DNA of 64,000 nucleotides from Zoroaster sp. YZ-2022 (GCA_029582265.1 CM055819.1:6427855-6491854); one strand, 5' to 3'; numbered from the stretch's first letter, positions 1-11,873 are shown. Made by a program: numbers and translations. Notes: generated by a model not told the origin, from the letters alone.

Positions 1-1123
1 TGTACACAAAATACTGCACACAAAATACTGCACACTACTCCCTCCACACAAACTGCACACAAAATTAAAGGTGGAGGTGTGCAGTTTGTGTGGTGGAGGG
101 AGTAGTGCGCAAGCGCAGCATGCATATTGATGATTTCGGGTAAGTTGAGATGAATTTAAAGGTGGAGGTGTGCAGTTTGTGTGGTGGAGAGTAGTGCGCA
201 AGCGCAGCATGCATATTGATGATTTCGGGCAAGTTGAGACATAATGACACAAAAATATAAACACAAAGAACACATTCAACTCTTTTTATTATTTTTTTAT
301 TCACTTTTTTAATTCACGTAACAATGAATGGATTACCGATACAAATCACTATATAAAGAAAACTCAAAAATTATTATAACTCAAAGTATTAATAATTCCC
401 AAGAAAAATGCACATTAAACAAGAATCCCTATATAAAACAATGTAAATCAAATATCTATTGGACTTAGCTTGTCAATTTTGTACACGTTATATGGTGATT
501 TTGGGGAGAGGAAATGATGAGGGATGTATAGGACTAGGAAATCAATAGATAGTCAAGTGAATTATAAGGAATATAACAGAATTAAAGAAAGTCAACTCAC
601 ACTGAATTTTACAGGGATTAAGAGTCTACACTCCTTGCAATAAATGTAACACGATAGATTTACACCATCTCACTCGTTCATACCGAGCACATGGGACGAA
701 GTGTTTTGGATTATATTTCCGCTTCAATGAACTGCTCAGGAACTTGGAATTTCGTTGCGTGTACTGTCAACGAAACCGTAAATGAAGTCGGATATTATTA
801 TTAGGGCTCATAATACAGTTGTCTAACTTACATGAAACAACGGCCCGCTTTTAGAGATGTCAGGCCTGTGGTTCACAATACACTGTCTATTTAAAGATGA
901 ATAGAAAGTCACCCAGAAGTTTAGAACCCATGCAGAGGCACTCATTTTCTTCGAAATTAAGTTGTCACTGCCCTTGATGTAACGTAATAGTGTAAAATAA
1001 CCATAAAGGATTGACTAACAGAGGTGGTTATTTTATAGATTTTTTTATTCCTACCAAAAAACACTATTATAGATGTTTTTTTTAAATTACAGTAGTCTTT
1101 CTGAAACATCTGGTCTTTCATTA

Positions 1124-1823
1124 TCACTCTTCCTCGTTCTCTTCATCCTCATTTAGTTGAAGTAGTAGTCCGTCAAATTTGGTATGGTGTTTAGGCATTA
1201 CTCTGTTCAGAGCTTTGTTTACTTCCATGCCTTTATTTACTTTTTTTCGAGATCTTCCGCAATATCCTGATGTGTCCCATTATCTTTCAGATGTAGGTAA
1301 CTTGACAAAAAATCCTTGTATTTGTTGAAAAAGATTCGCTTGACTGCCCAAAGGGTTTTCCTATTGGCTTTTTCCTTGGTTTGATCTTCACTCATACCCC
1401 CGTTGACGTATTTTTCATTTTTCACACCACATCTCTTCAGTAGCCACTTTAGCCTCTTCCAACCAGTCTCGAAAGTGGCATTGTCTTCAGTTCAGAACTA
1501 GACTCATCCTCTTCCGATAATTCGTCATATTCCACCTCCGTATCGGATTCTGAATCATCTTCCTCGAAATCTTCGTCTTCATCCTGCGTAGATTCAGTTT
1601 CCGAATCTTCAAATCTACGCTTTTTAACATCGGGTTCAGAATTATCGATGTCAGAATTGTCAGATTGGATAGCTTTAATTTCAGAATCATCGTCAACTTC
1701 ATCCATTTTAGATTTCTCTTCATTATGTACATGTTCTGCATGCCTCCGTAGGTTATATCTCCGTCCAAAGCTTTTGCCGCACTGGTGACAAGCATGGGGT
1801 TTGACAGCAGAAATAACATTCAT
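1124..1823 (-). pseudogene. C2H2 zinc-finger acidic protein gene, left-arm copy
   Basis: The start ATG is at 1821-1823 on the minus strand. Near the N-terminus is one C2H2 finger (CHQCGKSF...LRRHAEHVH, about residues 12-33). A long Asp/Glu-rich stretch follows, then a basic segment with TLWAVKRIFFNKYKDFL, and an acidic tail ending at a TGA (1124-1126). Compared with the right arm, this copy has lost one base near 1490 and carries an indel near 1243, so the frame is split. The finger suggests DNA binding; the family is not recognised. The TATA-like box upstream (1874-1883) fits a real promoter. Confidence 0.6.
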
Positions 1824-1873
1824 GTTGAATCTCTGATGCTTAATCTCCGATTGACAAGAAACGGAAGAAATAG

Positions 1874-1883
1874 TTTATATATA
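1874..1883 (-). promoter_or_regulatory. TATA-like box of left-arm zinc-finger gene
   Basis: TATATATAAA on the minus strand, 51 bp before the ATG at 1823, in a block conserved with the right arm. Confidence 0.5.
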
Positions 1884-1904
1884 GGCCTATAACTACTCAT
1901 TTCG

Positions 1905-2140
1905 CTGCTCATTTGCAAGCAAAATGAGCAAATGAGCAGCGAAATGAGCAAATGAGCAAATGAGCAGCGAAATGAGCAAATGAGCAAATGAGCAGCGAAA
2001 TGAGCAAATGAGCAAATAAGCAGCGAAATGAGCAAATGAGCAAATGAGCAGCGAAATGAGCAAATGAGCAGCGAAATGAGCAAATGAGCAAATGAGCAGC
2101 GAAATGAGCAAATGAGCAGCGAAATGAGCAGCGAAATGAG
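1905..2140. repeat. AATGAGCA tandem repeats at palindrome centre
   Basis: Irregular array of GCGAAATGAGCAAATGAGCA-type units, repeated more than ten times between divergent TATA boxes. A shorter block of the reverse complement is at 2595-2665. This could be an iteron-like or enhancer array, but only the repeats are seen. Confidence 0.85.
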
Positions 2141-2152
2141 TAGTTATAGGCC

Positions 2153-2162
2153 TATATATAAA
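2153..2162 (+). promoter_or_regulatory. Third, orphan copy of the TATA block
   Basis: Positions 2141-2213 repeat the promoter and leader of the zinc-finger gene, with TATATATAAA, but the coding part is missing. It is probably a leftover of the rearrangement that made the palindrome. Confidence 0.45.
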
Positions 2163-2213
2163 CTATTTCTTCCGTTTCTTGTCAATCGGAGATTAAGCAT
2201 CAGAAATCAACAT

Positions 2214-2594
2214 GAATATTATGACACATGAATAGACACTGAGACTCTCCTTTCTTTATGTTTTCTTGTATCGGTATATAGCTTGCCTTATTGATGATAA
2301 AGTGTAAGTTGGGGAGTGTAAGTTGTAACCTCCGATTCTTTTCAGAACTAATTACTACTCAATAGAGATTTTCACATGGTGTCAGTCTTACTTAACGAAT
2401 CTTATTTTGGATGCCGGCTTAACACCTCACAATGCACGCCGTAGAAAGCACCCCGTTAACAACCCATCCATATCTGAAATAAAAGACTATTACAGTTGTT
2501 CATGTCAATCGACGATGCCAAAGGGGAGTCTCAGTGTCTATTTATGCGGTCACAAATAACATTCATGTTGAATCTCTGATGCTTAATCTCTGAT
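2214..2594. other. Central spacer with Penelope LTR fragment
   Basis: Non-palindromic with respect to the arms. It is bounded by a short inverted repeat (GACACTGAGACTCTCC near 2233 and GGGGAGTCTCAGTGTC near 2525). Inside, about 2331-2396 matches the Penelope-like LTR segment CTTTTCAGAACTAATTACTA seen at 51270 and 63075. No gene seen. Confidence 0.5.
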
Positions 2595-2700
2595 GCTCAT
2601 TTCGCTGCTCATTTGCTCATTTTGCTGCTCATTTTCTCATTTCGCTGCTCATTTGCTCATTTTGCTTGCAAATGAGCAGCGAAATGAGTAGTTATAGGCC

Positions 2701-2710
2701 TATATATAAA
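2701..2710 (+). promoter_or_regulatory. TATA-like box of right-arm zinc-finger gene
   Basis: TATATATAAA 51 bp upstream of the ATG at 2761; it mirrors the left-arm box. Confidence 0.5.
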
Positions 2711-2760
2711 CTATTTCTTCCGTTTCTTGTCAATCGGAGATTAAGCATCAGAGATTCAAC

Positions 2761-3475
2761 ATGAATATTATTTCTGCTGTCAAACCCCATGCTTGTCACC
2801 AGTGCAGCAAAAGCTTTGGACGGAGATATAACCTACGGAGGCATGCAGAACATGTACATAATGAAGAGAAATCTAAAATGGATGAAGTTGACGATGATTC
2901 TGAAATTAAAGCTATCCAATCTGACAATTCTGACATCGATAATTCTGAACCCGATGTTAAAAAGCGTAGGTTGAAGATTCGGAAATAGAAACTTGTGAAA
3001 CTGAATCTACGCAGGATGAAGACGAAGATTTCGAGGAAGATGATTCAGAATCCGATACGGAGGTGGAATATGACGAATTATCGGAGAGGATGAGTCTAGT
3101 TCTGAACTGGAAGACAATGCCACTTTCGAGACTGGTTGGAAGAGGCTAAAGTGGCTACTGAAGAGATGTGGTGTGAAAAATATGAAAAATACGTCAACGG
3201 GGTATGGTGAAGATCAAACCAAGGAAAAAGCCAATAGGAAAAACCCTTTGGGCAGTCAAGCGAATCTTTTTCAACAAATACAAGGATTTTTTGTCAAGTT
3301 ACCTACATCTGAAAGATAATGGGACTCATCAGGATATTGCGGAAGATCTCGAAGAAAAAGTAAATAAAGGCATGGAAGTAAACAAAGCTCTGAACAGAGT
3401 AATGCTAAACACCATACCAAATTTGACGGACTACTACTTCAACTAAATGAGGATGAAGAGAACGAGGAAGAGTGA
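2761..3475 (+). pseudogene. C2H2 zinc-finger acidic protein gene, right-arm copy
   Basis: Inverted copy of the left-arm gene: same N-terminus, C2H2 finger (here CHQCSKSF), acidic middle and KRIFFNKYKDFL segment. Its lesions differ: an indel and extra bases near 2968-2995, a one-base loss near 3089, changes near 3200-3210, and a one-base loss near 3406 that alters the C-terminus. No single frame runs through. The start lies about 50 bp downstream of TATATATAAA at 2701. Function is unknown; the acidic composition would suit a transcription or replication accessory protein, which is only inference. Confidence 0.6.
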
Positions 3476-4698
3476 TAATGAAAGACCAGATGTTTCAGAA
3501 AGACTACTGTAATTTAAAAAAAACATCTATAATAGTGTTTTTTGGTAGGAATAAAAAAATCTATAAAATAACCACCTCTGTTAGTCAATCCTTTATGGTT
3601 ATTTTACACTATTACGTTACATCAAGGGCAGTGACAACTTAATTTCGAAGAAAATGAGTGCCTCTGCATGGGTTCTAAACTTCTGGGTGACTTTCTATTC
3701 ATCTTTAAATAGACAGTGTATTGTGAACTACAGGCCTGACATTCTAAAGCGGGCCGTTGTTTCATGTAAGTTAGACAACTGTATTATGAGCCCTAATATC
3801 CGACTTCATTTACGGTTTCGTTGACAGTACACGCAACGAAATTCCAAGTTCCTGAGCAGTTCATTGAAGCGAAATATAATCCAAAACACTTCGTCCCATG
3901 TGCTCGGTATGAACGAGTGAGATGTAAATCTATCGTGTTACATTTATTGCAAGGAGTGTAGACTCTTAATCCTGTAAAATTCAGTGTGAGTTGACTTTCT
4001 TTTAATTCTGTTATATTCCTTATAATTCACTTGACTATCTATTGATTTCCTAGTCCTATACATCCCTCATCATTTCCTCTCCCAAAATCACCATATAACG
4101 TGTACAAAATTGACAAGCTAAGTCCAATAGATATTTGATTTACATTGTTTTTATATAGGGATTCTTGTTTAATGTGCATTTTTCTTGGGAATTATTAATA
4201 CTTTGAGTTATAATAATTTTGAGTTTTCTTTTATATAGTGATTTGTATCGGTAATCCATTCATTGTTACGTGAATTAAAAAAAAAGTGAATAAAAAAATA
4301 ATAAAAAGAGTTGAATGTGTTCTTTTGTGTTTATATTTTTGTGTCATTATGTCTCAACTTGCCCGAAATCATCAATATGCATGCTGCGCTTGCGCACTAC
4401 TCCCTCCACCACACAAACTGCACACCTCCACCTTTAAATTCATCTCAACTTACCCGAAATCATCAATATGCATGCTGCGCTTGCGCACTACTCCCTCCAC
4501 CACACAAACTGCACACCTCCACCTTTAATTTTGTGTGCAGTTTGTGTGGAGGGAGTAGTGTGCAGTATTTTGTGTGCAGTTGTGTGCAGTATTTTGTGTA
4601 CAGTATCGTTGTATGTCTGATGACGTCATAAAAAAAAATTAAAAATTTAAAAAAATTAAAAAATTTAAGAAAAACAAAATTTGATTTTTTTTTCAATC

Positions 4699-5131
4699 AT
4701 GTGTGGCGTAAATCTTGCCACGTTTGGGGAGGAGCAGTCTGCAGTTTGTCTGCAGTGATTTTGTGCAGTTTGTAACGGCAAGAACCACATTGCACCACAG
4801 TGCATTGGAGCAATGTGGAGGAGTTTGCAGTTTGTGGTGGTGCAGTGGTAACACAATTTTTTTTTTACTTGGCCGAAATGACGTCATACAAAATAAAAAA
4901 TTAAAATTAAAAAAAATAATAAAAAATGGAAGAAGAAAAAAATTGGAAAAAAAAAAATTATGGTGCTCCACACCACAAAGTGCAATCTCCTCCACAAAGT
5001 GCAAATCTCCTCCACATTGCTCCAATGCACTGTGGTGCAATGTGGTTCTTGCCGTTACAAACTGCACAAAATCACTGCAGACGAACTGCAGACTGCTCCT
5101 CCCCAAACGTGGCAAGATTTACGCCACACAT
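4699..5131. repeat. Terminal hairpin of the palindromic element
   Basis: Arms of about 150 bp (4699-4850 and 4975-5131) are near-perfect reverse complements, from ATGTGTGGCGTAAATCTTGC inward. The AT-rich loop contains an ATGACGTCAT palindrome. It sits directly at the transposon end, like the hairpins at both ends of the element at 29119-43079. Confidence 0.8.
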
Positions 5132-5185
5132 ACTACTGACGTGTGTTTGAATGCATTGTATTGTGCTGTGTGTGTGGGGTCAAAG

Positions 5186-5194
5186 CTATATAGG
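5186..5194 (+). promoter_or_regulatory. Possible TATA box upstream of the NXPE gene
   Basis: AGCTATATAGGGG lies about 280 bp before the proposed start exon. An ATTGG motif is close by. Weak evidence; the transcription start is unknown. Confidence 0.25.
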
Positions 5195-5467
5195 GGCCTT
5201 TGATTGGCCATCATGTAAAATGAACCGCCCACATCTTGCATACGATTTTCCATTGGAATTCCAATGGGAAAATAAAGAAACACATAAGCTTTCGGTTACA
5301 GAAGGATCAAGGCTGTTCGAGTTCAAACGCATACGATGTCGCAATGCACAACCGTATCCACGACTTAGTTATTGATCTCGCTGTACAGTGTACGTGTCCG
5401 GGGCTGGGGACGGCACACCATGTGTGTGTGTTCTGAATTTCTCGGGCTAGCAATCGGTACGGGCCGG

Positions 5468-8400
5468 ATGGAAATACCGTGGTAAGTACAGTGCGCACTA
5501 CGACAACAGCCAAAGCTAGGAGATCCCAGGTTCAAGTTCAGCTCTAATCAATTCTAGTCTTTGTTCACCCCAATAATTTATTGATGTAGGCCTGCCTGCC
5601 TACCTAGTCAGTTTCCCGTGTGTTTTATATGGTGATAAGTAAATTAAACGTAGATTTGAAATGATTTATTTATTCCCAGTGGAAGGCGCCTCCACCTAGC
5701 CATGTTCCCATTCATAGACTCGGACCTGCAGGCTCATCTACAAAGCGACCTACAACTGCTCCAGTTTATACCAAAACTTTGTTTTTACATACAAAACCCT
5801 AAGGCAAGTTACAATATCTGTGATACATTGGAGATACGTATTGAGCTAAAGGATCGCAATAAACAGAGGAAAACCAAGGGAGGTGATCACATGTGGCCTT
5901 TTATCCAAACTGTTTCATTACAAGCAAGTGCACCAGCAGATGAGTTGATTGACCATGGTAATGGAACTTACACAGCTCGTTTTACCCTTCATTGGGCGGG
6001 GGAGATCCAGCCACTGGTAAGATTCGTGTATAGCTCTGAACATGTGAATGTTCTACGAAGCATCAGAGAAAGAGCTCCTGATCGGTTTGCATATGATGGC
6101 AAATTTACGGACAAGCGACTTACTGAGATAACACCGTGTCATATCAACAAAGTGATATACGTTGATAACGCAACTAAAGGACTTTCATTCGCTTCAACAT
6201 CAGAAGTCTGTGACTTTTCAGACTTAAAAGCCGGTACGACTTGGTACTGCCTAAAACCAAAGACACTGGCTTGTTCTAACTTCACTCAGCATGTTGGCAG
6301 TATTGGACGAGCCAACCAGTATATAGGAAGAGTGATAACAGCAGATGAACGAGGTTGGATTAGCAAGTAAGTTTGAATCAGCATTCTCGTATTGCTTAAA
6401 GGTACAATATCGTCACGATCAGAGCAGACTTTCGACAGGACATGGAATTTGTTTTAAATGGACTCAGTGTCTCAGTGAAAATAATACCCTACGAGCGCGC
6501 GCCGGCCTATAGAAAACAGGGCGCCATATAAGATCATATTATCGTGGCTGTTGTATAAAATCTTTATTATGTAAAAATAAATCTTTATTATGCAGCCAGT
6601 GGCTCATTATATAATACAGCAGCCACGGTGATATGATCTTATCGTGCCCAGGGCCCAATTTCATAGAGCTACTGAGCAGAAAATATTGCTTAGCAAGTTT
6701 ATCTGATGAGAACCTGCCAGAAATAATATTACATTATGTGACAATTTGGCTGGTAACCGATTTTTACTAAGCACAACTCGTCCCTAATTTGCCACAGTGA
6801 CCAATCCCGAATTAAGTTGGCATAATGACCAATGCGGTATTGGTCACTTTGCCATATTACCAAAATAGCCAGTTAGAGCATTCGTCATTTGTATGCATGC
6901 TCTATCTCCAAAACTATAAGGAATACATGCATGTGGATTAGATACAATGGTAGGTCTCTTCCTGAATGTACTAATGGGCGGGAAAACTTAAAATTGAAAA
7001 TGGTCGGATTGGTCACTATGGCAAATTAGGGACGAACTTTTCTATGCTCGGCAAATATTGTGTGCTTGGCAGCTATGGAATAGCGCGCTCGTTACAAGAT
7101 ACCGTATTATTTTCAGTCACTGAGCTCATCTGATACTATAGGACACTGATTCCAACATTAAATCTGATAGTTCGAAAGTTCATTCCTGACATAAGGAATA
7201 AATAAATGGATGTAGCTATTTCCATTAATTTCCTTAAAATTCAACGGCATTTGAAAGCGAGGTTCAGACAAACTTAGGCAGGTTACTATAATGAGTACCG
7301 GTATGTACAGGTATACATTCTCTTTATTCAGGGAATACGACATAATATGGCTAAACTCATGAATATTATTTCTGTTTTTAAGGCGGCCTGAAGCATTAAG
7401 AAATGATGGCACTGTCAAGACAGTAAGAGTGGTTTCTCAAGGTAGACTTACTTTATTGTTATTTACTCTATATTTTTCATTATTTGTTTACTGATAACTC
7501 TGCTACTCTGACCCACACTCTGAATTCTGAACTTGCTCGAGTCTCTATGCGGTTAAAGGCAAATAAACTGTCTTTAAACCATTCCAAAACCAGCTTTATT
7601 CTCTTCTCCAAGTATAATCTCTCCATCAATCTTGACCTTCCATCTGTTCTTATAGACAACATTCCTATCACCAGGGTTTACTCCACAAAGTTTCTTGGTG
7701 TCATTATTGATCACAAACTTTCCTGGTCTGATCACATTTCCTCTCTCACTTCTCGTAAAAATCACTTCTCGTAATGTGGGGATTGGTAAACGAGTCTATT
7801 GCTCATTCCCTGTATCTATCTGGGCAGAAGTTGACCTGACCCCTGTGAGGAACGGTTTGCGTTTGATATCTCATACCCTTGATTAAAAATAGTCCTTTGT
7901 TTTTGTTGGGAAAGTAGTAACTTGTCCGTTTACGGGAAAAAAGTTAGAATGATTAATTGATGTAAAGTAATTTAAGTAACTTTTCAGTTTACAGATAGAT
8001 CTAATATTGTCTGTATAAGTTTGATTGAGTTTCATTTGCGCGGGAATATGTAGGCAGACAACTTTGGTGTTACGAAAAGGTCGTTCGATCTCTCGCCGTT
8101 ATGGTTTTATGAGAGGCACATCGATGAGTATTTTACTCTGCATTATTTCTAATTTTTGTCGTGAGTCTGGCATTGCCATGATGGGTTAATATAGCCATCT
8201 AGTAATTTATTCTCGTGGAAACCCCCAGTGAGTATTTCTGTATTTTGTGTGTACTCTTTGTTAGAGAAATTGTGGGTTTTCTGTTTAGTTTGAAAGTTGC
8301 CACTCCCTCATGAGTTTTATCGTGTGTTGTTGTGTGCTATCGATATACATGTGTGTATACGTTTGGCCATGTGTTATGGATCAATGTTGTCTGTATGCAT

Positions 8401-10620
8401 TCACTTAATACTTACATATTGTGTAGATTCTGTGTTTCATTCTAGGCAATGGGGGTCTTGTTTTGGTTTTGCTTTGGATTTATTTTGTTGTTTGTTATAT
8501 CCGAGGGTGTTTCTTCAATCATACGGAGCATTGTGATTCTTCATTTTTGGATCATTAAATTGAGCAGAACTTAAACTTACAAGTTGATTGTCTTCTCGAG
8601 TATTTGTAAGGCGTTCGTCCACATTAATTTGAGGACTGTACCTCCACGATTAGGCTGTCGAGGCGTATGATTTCACTACAGTAATACCGGTGTTATGTCT
8701 AAACTGCGTCCTTTTCTCCCGCCCTTTTCTATGGTCTTACTCTATAATACTCTTATTCTGCCCTACTTAAACTACTGTAATATTGCTTGGGCTCGGTCAA
8801 GCAATAACAAACTACACTCCCTCATTGTCACTAAAAAACGGGCTATCCGCGTTTGTACTTCTTCACATCCTCGTGCACATACTGCACCACTTTTTGCACA
8901 GCTCAACACCCTTACACTTTCTGACATAAACAAACATCACACTGGGATATTTATGTACAAGTATTCCAGAAATCTTCTTCCTAGTACCTTCTCTTGTCAT
9001 TTTTCTTCTGTCCAAGACTTGCATTCCTACTCAACCAGATCTTTTCATAATCTCCTGGTTCCTTACTACCTATTCCATGAACACCCTTCGTTTCTATGGT
9101 CCTCGCTTATGGAATGCCATTGACGAAGAAATAAAAAGTCAACCGTCAGTGGACCGTTTTAAAGCCTCCTTCAAAAGAGTCATTATCTCCCAGTATGTAA
9201 CATAGCTTTCTTTCCATTAGCTGCTTTGCCAGGTACAGCATCATTTGTCCCTCTCCAAAAACATTATTTTCATCTCATTATAGTTAATTAAGCGTTTTTG
9301 TTGTTATTGTAAAATATTTTGCTCATAATTTATATACGTCCTCTGTTTGTCCGTTTGTCTTGTCTTTGTCTGTCCATAGGCCGATTTTCTACAAGCCTTG
9401 GCTTATCAAATCGGCCCCCATACTGTTTTCTATTCTTTGATTGTTTAATCCTAAAAATTTAGACTACTCTGTTTATTATATCACTTTCTTTGTGACAGTA
9501 TGGAAATAAATGTAAACTGAAACTGAAAAAAAAAATCAACGTAACTGATTCATCAAAAATCATGAGCAAGTTCTCCAATTTTTACTTCAAAAGGTACTTA
9601 ATTGTATCATAAGGGATATCAATTCTGGGTCATGTTTTGATGATAGACGAAGGAAGGAAGCGAAAATTAATAACCTCTTCTAACTCGGCCCTGTCATGGC
9701 AAAATGGTGTTTCTCAAATGAGTTCCTCCTTGCCACCCCACCCCTCCGCTTCCGCCGCTATTGGTTACAATACTTCGAAATAATTCAGTTGAATACAATT
9801 AATGTTGAATATTTTGTTTGTGCTTTCAGCGGTCAATTCTGCTTGCCTTAATCTGCCACCCTGCAATCTGGGCCTCCCGCCAAAGCTACCCAATCACGCT
9901 GCTGGTTTCTACTACAAAGATATATGGAACTCCAAAGTATGTAGTGCTAGACAACTTGATCTATCAGAAACCTTGAAATGTCTGAAAAATAAAAGTCTAT
10001 ACTTTTACGGTGATTCTACGATACGGCAGTGGTTTGAGTATTTGGTGACACATCTTGGTAACAACATAAAGGAAGCGAAAGTCAATTCAACTGGCGCAGC
10101 CAAAGCAGGCCCAAGACGAGCAAGAGATACTGTCAATAATATCACATTGTTCTACCGCCATCATGAATATCCAATAAGAAATTCATGGACCAACGTAGGC
10201 GACATTAAATTCACAGTCAATGAGGTAGATGCTCTACCGGGAGGAAAAGATACGGTTGTAGCATTTACCATATGGGCCCATTTCACACCGACTAATTTGA
10301 CTTACTATCGGTCACGGTTAGAGAATATCAAGGCAGCTATTTCCCGGTTGGAGCAGCGAGGTGAAGGAGTTAGTCCTGTATTCTTCAAATCGGCAAATAC
10401 TAGAGGCTTTACGCCTGTAGACTACAGTGATTGGTATGCCTATGAACTTGACCAGACTATGAGAGCAATATTTACCGGTGTCCCATATGTTACTATTATT
10501 GATGTTTGGGATATGACTGTAAGCCATAGAAGTGGTTACCGCATTCATCCCATAAACAACGTGATAAGGGAAGAAGTAAAAATGTTTCTAAATTTCATTT
10601 GCAAAAATACATCTAATTAA
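5468..10620 (+). CDS. NXPE family protein (neurexophilin-like plus PC-esterase), 4 exons
   Basis: Proposed exons are 5468-5481, 5680-6366, 7383-7441 and 9830-10620. All have GT/AG borders and matching phases, giving 516 residues, near the usual NXPE size. Exon 2 carries the filamin-like Ig region (NGTYTARFTLHWAGEIQPLV). Exon 4 carries the PC-esterase domain: YGDSTIRQWFEYL with nucleophile Ser at about 316, and WDM...IHP with Asp at about 481 and His at about 493, then MFLNFIC. Exon 3 is a 59-nt microexon that alone restores the phase between exons 2 and 4. An in-frame ATG at 5420 is an alternative start; no clear signal peptide is seen. NXPE proteins are secretory-pathway, esterase-fold proteins; the substrate here is unknown. 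AATAAA signals occur at about 10773 and 10917. Confidence 0.85.
6396..7160. mobile_element. TTAAAGGGACAATATC-family MITE in NXPE intron 2, interrupted
   Basis: It begins TTAAAGGTACAATATCGTCA, and the opposite end carries the CAGTCACTGAGC...ACTGATTCCA part of the same family. About 430 bp of unrelated sequence (6650-7085) splits it. Five other copies are in the window. Confidence 0.6.
7475..9535 (+). pseudogene. Non-LTR retrotransposon 3' fragment (RT C-terminal half)
   Basis: The first part (7475-7785) encodes an RT segment (LKANKLSLNHSKTSFILF...KFLGVIIDHKLSW). At the catalytic FADD position it reads FTDN, so the site is lost. The second part (8691-9205) encodes the RT thumb and tail (LRPFLPPFS...LPYLNYCNIAWA...HTAPLFAQL...FYGPRLWNA). 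A frameshift lies near 9070. The 3' UTR ends in GAAACTGAAAAAAAAAA at 9535. About 900 bp at 7786-8690 is foreign sequence interrupting the RT. The type resembles the CR1/L2/Daphne group of LINEs. It lies wholly inside NXPE intron 3. Confidence 0.8.
7786..8690. other. Unidentified insert inside the LINE fragment
   Basis: It separates two halves of the same RT. It is T-rich with no convincing coding frame and no terminal inverted repeats that I could see. It could be another retroposon or a captured genomic piece. Confidence 0.4.
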
Positions 10621-10961
10621 TAGGGCACTTCGATTTAATAGTTCTGCCGCTTTGCTGTGATTGCGCACTGGTTACGTACTGCCGGGTTGTGTCCGTGTCT
10701 ACAGTACGGTACTGTAAATTTTCATCGAACAACATCATCCTTTTGGCAGTTTTGAAGAAAAACACATAGCCATTAATAAATGTTGTATACGTTTAATTGT
10801 AGTTCAGTGAAATTGTTTTCAAATGTATCCAAAATGTTGGGAAAAGGCCATTATTCTAAGGCATTTTTACCAATGTTCTTTAGTTATGCCGACGCTCATC
10901 ACATCATTTGAAGAAAAAATAAAGATTCAAACAAAGTCATACCAGTCCATTACCTTTCAGA

Positions 10962-11560
10962 TGGACAAAGATTGTCCATGTGGAGTATGGTAAGTTTTTA
11001 TTTGCTTAAGTACGCCATGCACTATCGACCGCGTCGGCAGACGATCTCTCGCCGTACTTGTCGAACTCAAGCTCCGCCACGGTGTGTCTGTGTGCAACCC
11101 AGCGGGAATACATGACATGTACACCGTACATGTGATATGCTTGTGCTTTCATCCTGCCATTGACTTAGCACATTTAATTTATAAGAGTGGGTAATTATGT
11201 ATAATGTATTAATTAGATTTGAAAATTAATTTTATTTTTGACAACGCCGTTTTGACTTTTCAGTATGCCAGTCACTCTGCAGAAAGAGCAACTGTATATT
11301 GATTACAAGTCTATAAATTGATGAAAATACGGTAGACTATCGTGTAAAATGCATTCGTTTTAAAACGGTACAATCTCTGTTCGCCTGAAAACACCGAAAT
11401 GCTATTCACTTTGTGCTGATTTATAGGACAGTATGCCTGTTTTATTTAGGTTAACCAAAGAAATAGTTCAAAATAGTGATTATTTATGGTAACAGAACAC
11501 TGTTTTCGTTGTTTTTGTTTTGTGATTTTCCACTTTTAAGTGGCGATTTTTTCTTGCAAA
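10962..11560. repeat. Local duplication, copy 1
   Basis: ACAAAGATTGTCCATGTGGA...ACGATCTCTCGCCGTACTT and downstream sequence recur at 12962-13560 with small indels. No gene seen in it. Confidence 0.8.
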
Positions 11561-11684
11561 TTGTTTTTCAGCTGTTTGAGTCAAACATATTTAAATATAA
11601 TAAATATACAATATAGACAAAATTTAAAGTATTTCCTGTATGTCAAACGTGTATAATCGACTTTAATATATATATTAAAGCAAC

Positions 11685-11873
<189 letters not shown>

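Larger units (their letters stand above)
1..1920. repeat. Left arm of giant inverted repeat
   Basis: It is the inverted counterpart of about 2665-4601, allowing small indels. From outside in it holds TIR-type repeats with CTCCCTCCACACAAACTGCA units (1-240), about 880 bp without a recognisable gene (241-1120), and the minus-strand zinc-finger gene (1124-1823). It ends at a TATA box and the AATGAGCA repeats. A 60-bp CCACCTTTAAATTCATCTC-type unit is duplicated at 65-240, as in the right arm. Confidence 0.85.
2665..4601. repeat. Right arm of giant inverted repeat
   Basis: Mirror image of the left arm: TATA box, zinc-finger gene (2761-3475), about 800 bp of AT-rich DNA with no gene seen (3476-4280), then duplicated TIR-type units at 4350-4605. 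Arms differ by scattered substitutions and single-base indels, so they have been diverging since the palindrome formed. Confidence 0.85.
1..5137. mobile_element. Polinton-like palindromic element (left end outside window)
   Basis: The right terminus is CACACATACTACT at 5137, matching the terminal motif of the complete element at 29119-43079. Shared TIR sequence includes the CCGAAATCATCAATATGCAT block and the stretch CTTGGCCGAAATGACGTCAT. Positions 1-1920 and about 2665-4601 are long inverted arms, so the body is a giant palindrome around a 0.7-kb centre. GACGTG at 5138-5143 would be one copy of a 6-bp target duplication; the other copy would lie left of the window. The only cargo seen is one zinc-finger gene per arm. 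Family assignment is inference from shared ends. Confidence 0.75.

Noticed and set aside
4693..5203. Twin overlapping frames on both strands at 4693-5203
   Set aside because: Both translate the arms of the terminal hairpin, which is why they share sequence.
9802..10620. Separate gene starting at the ATG at 9802
   Set aside because: The AG acceptor at 9828-9829 and phase agreement with two upstream exons make this the last NXPE exon; the first residues are intronic.
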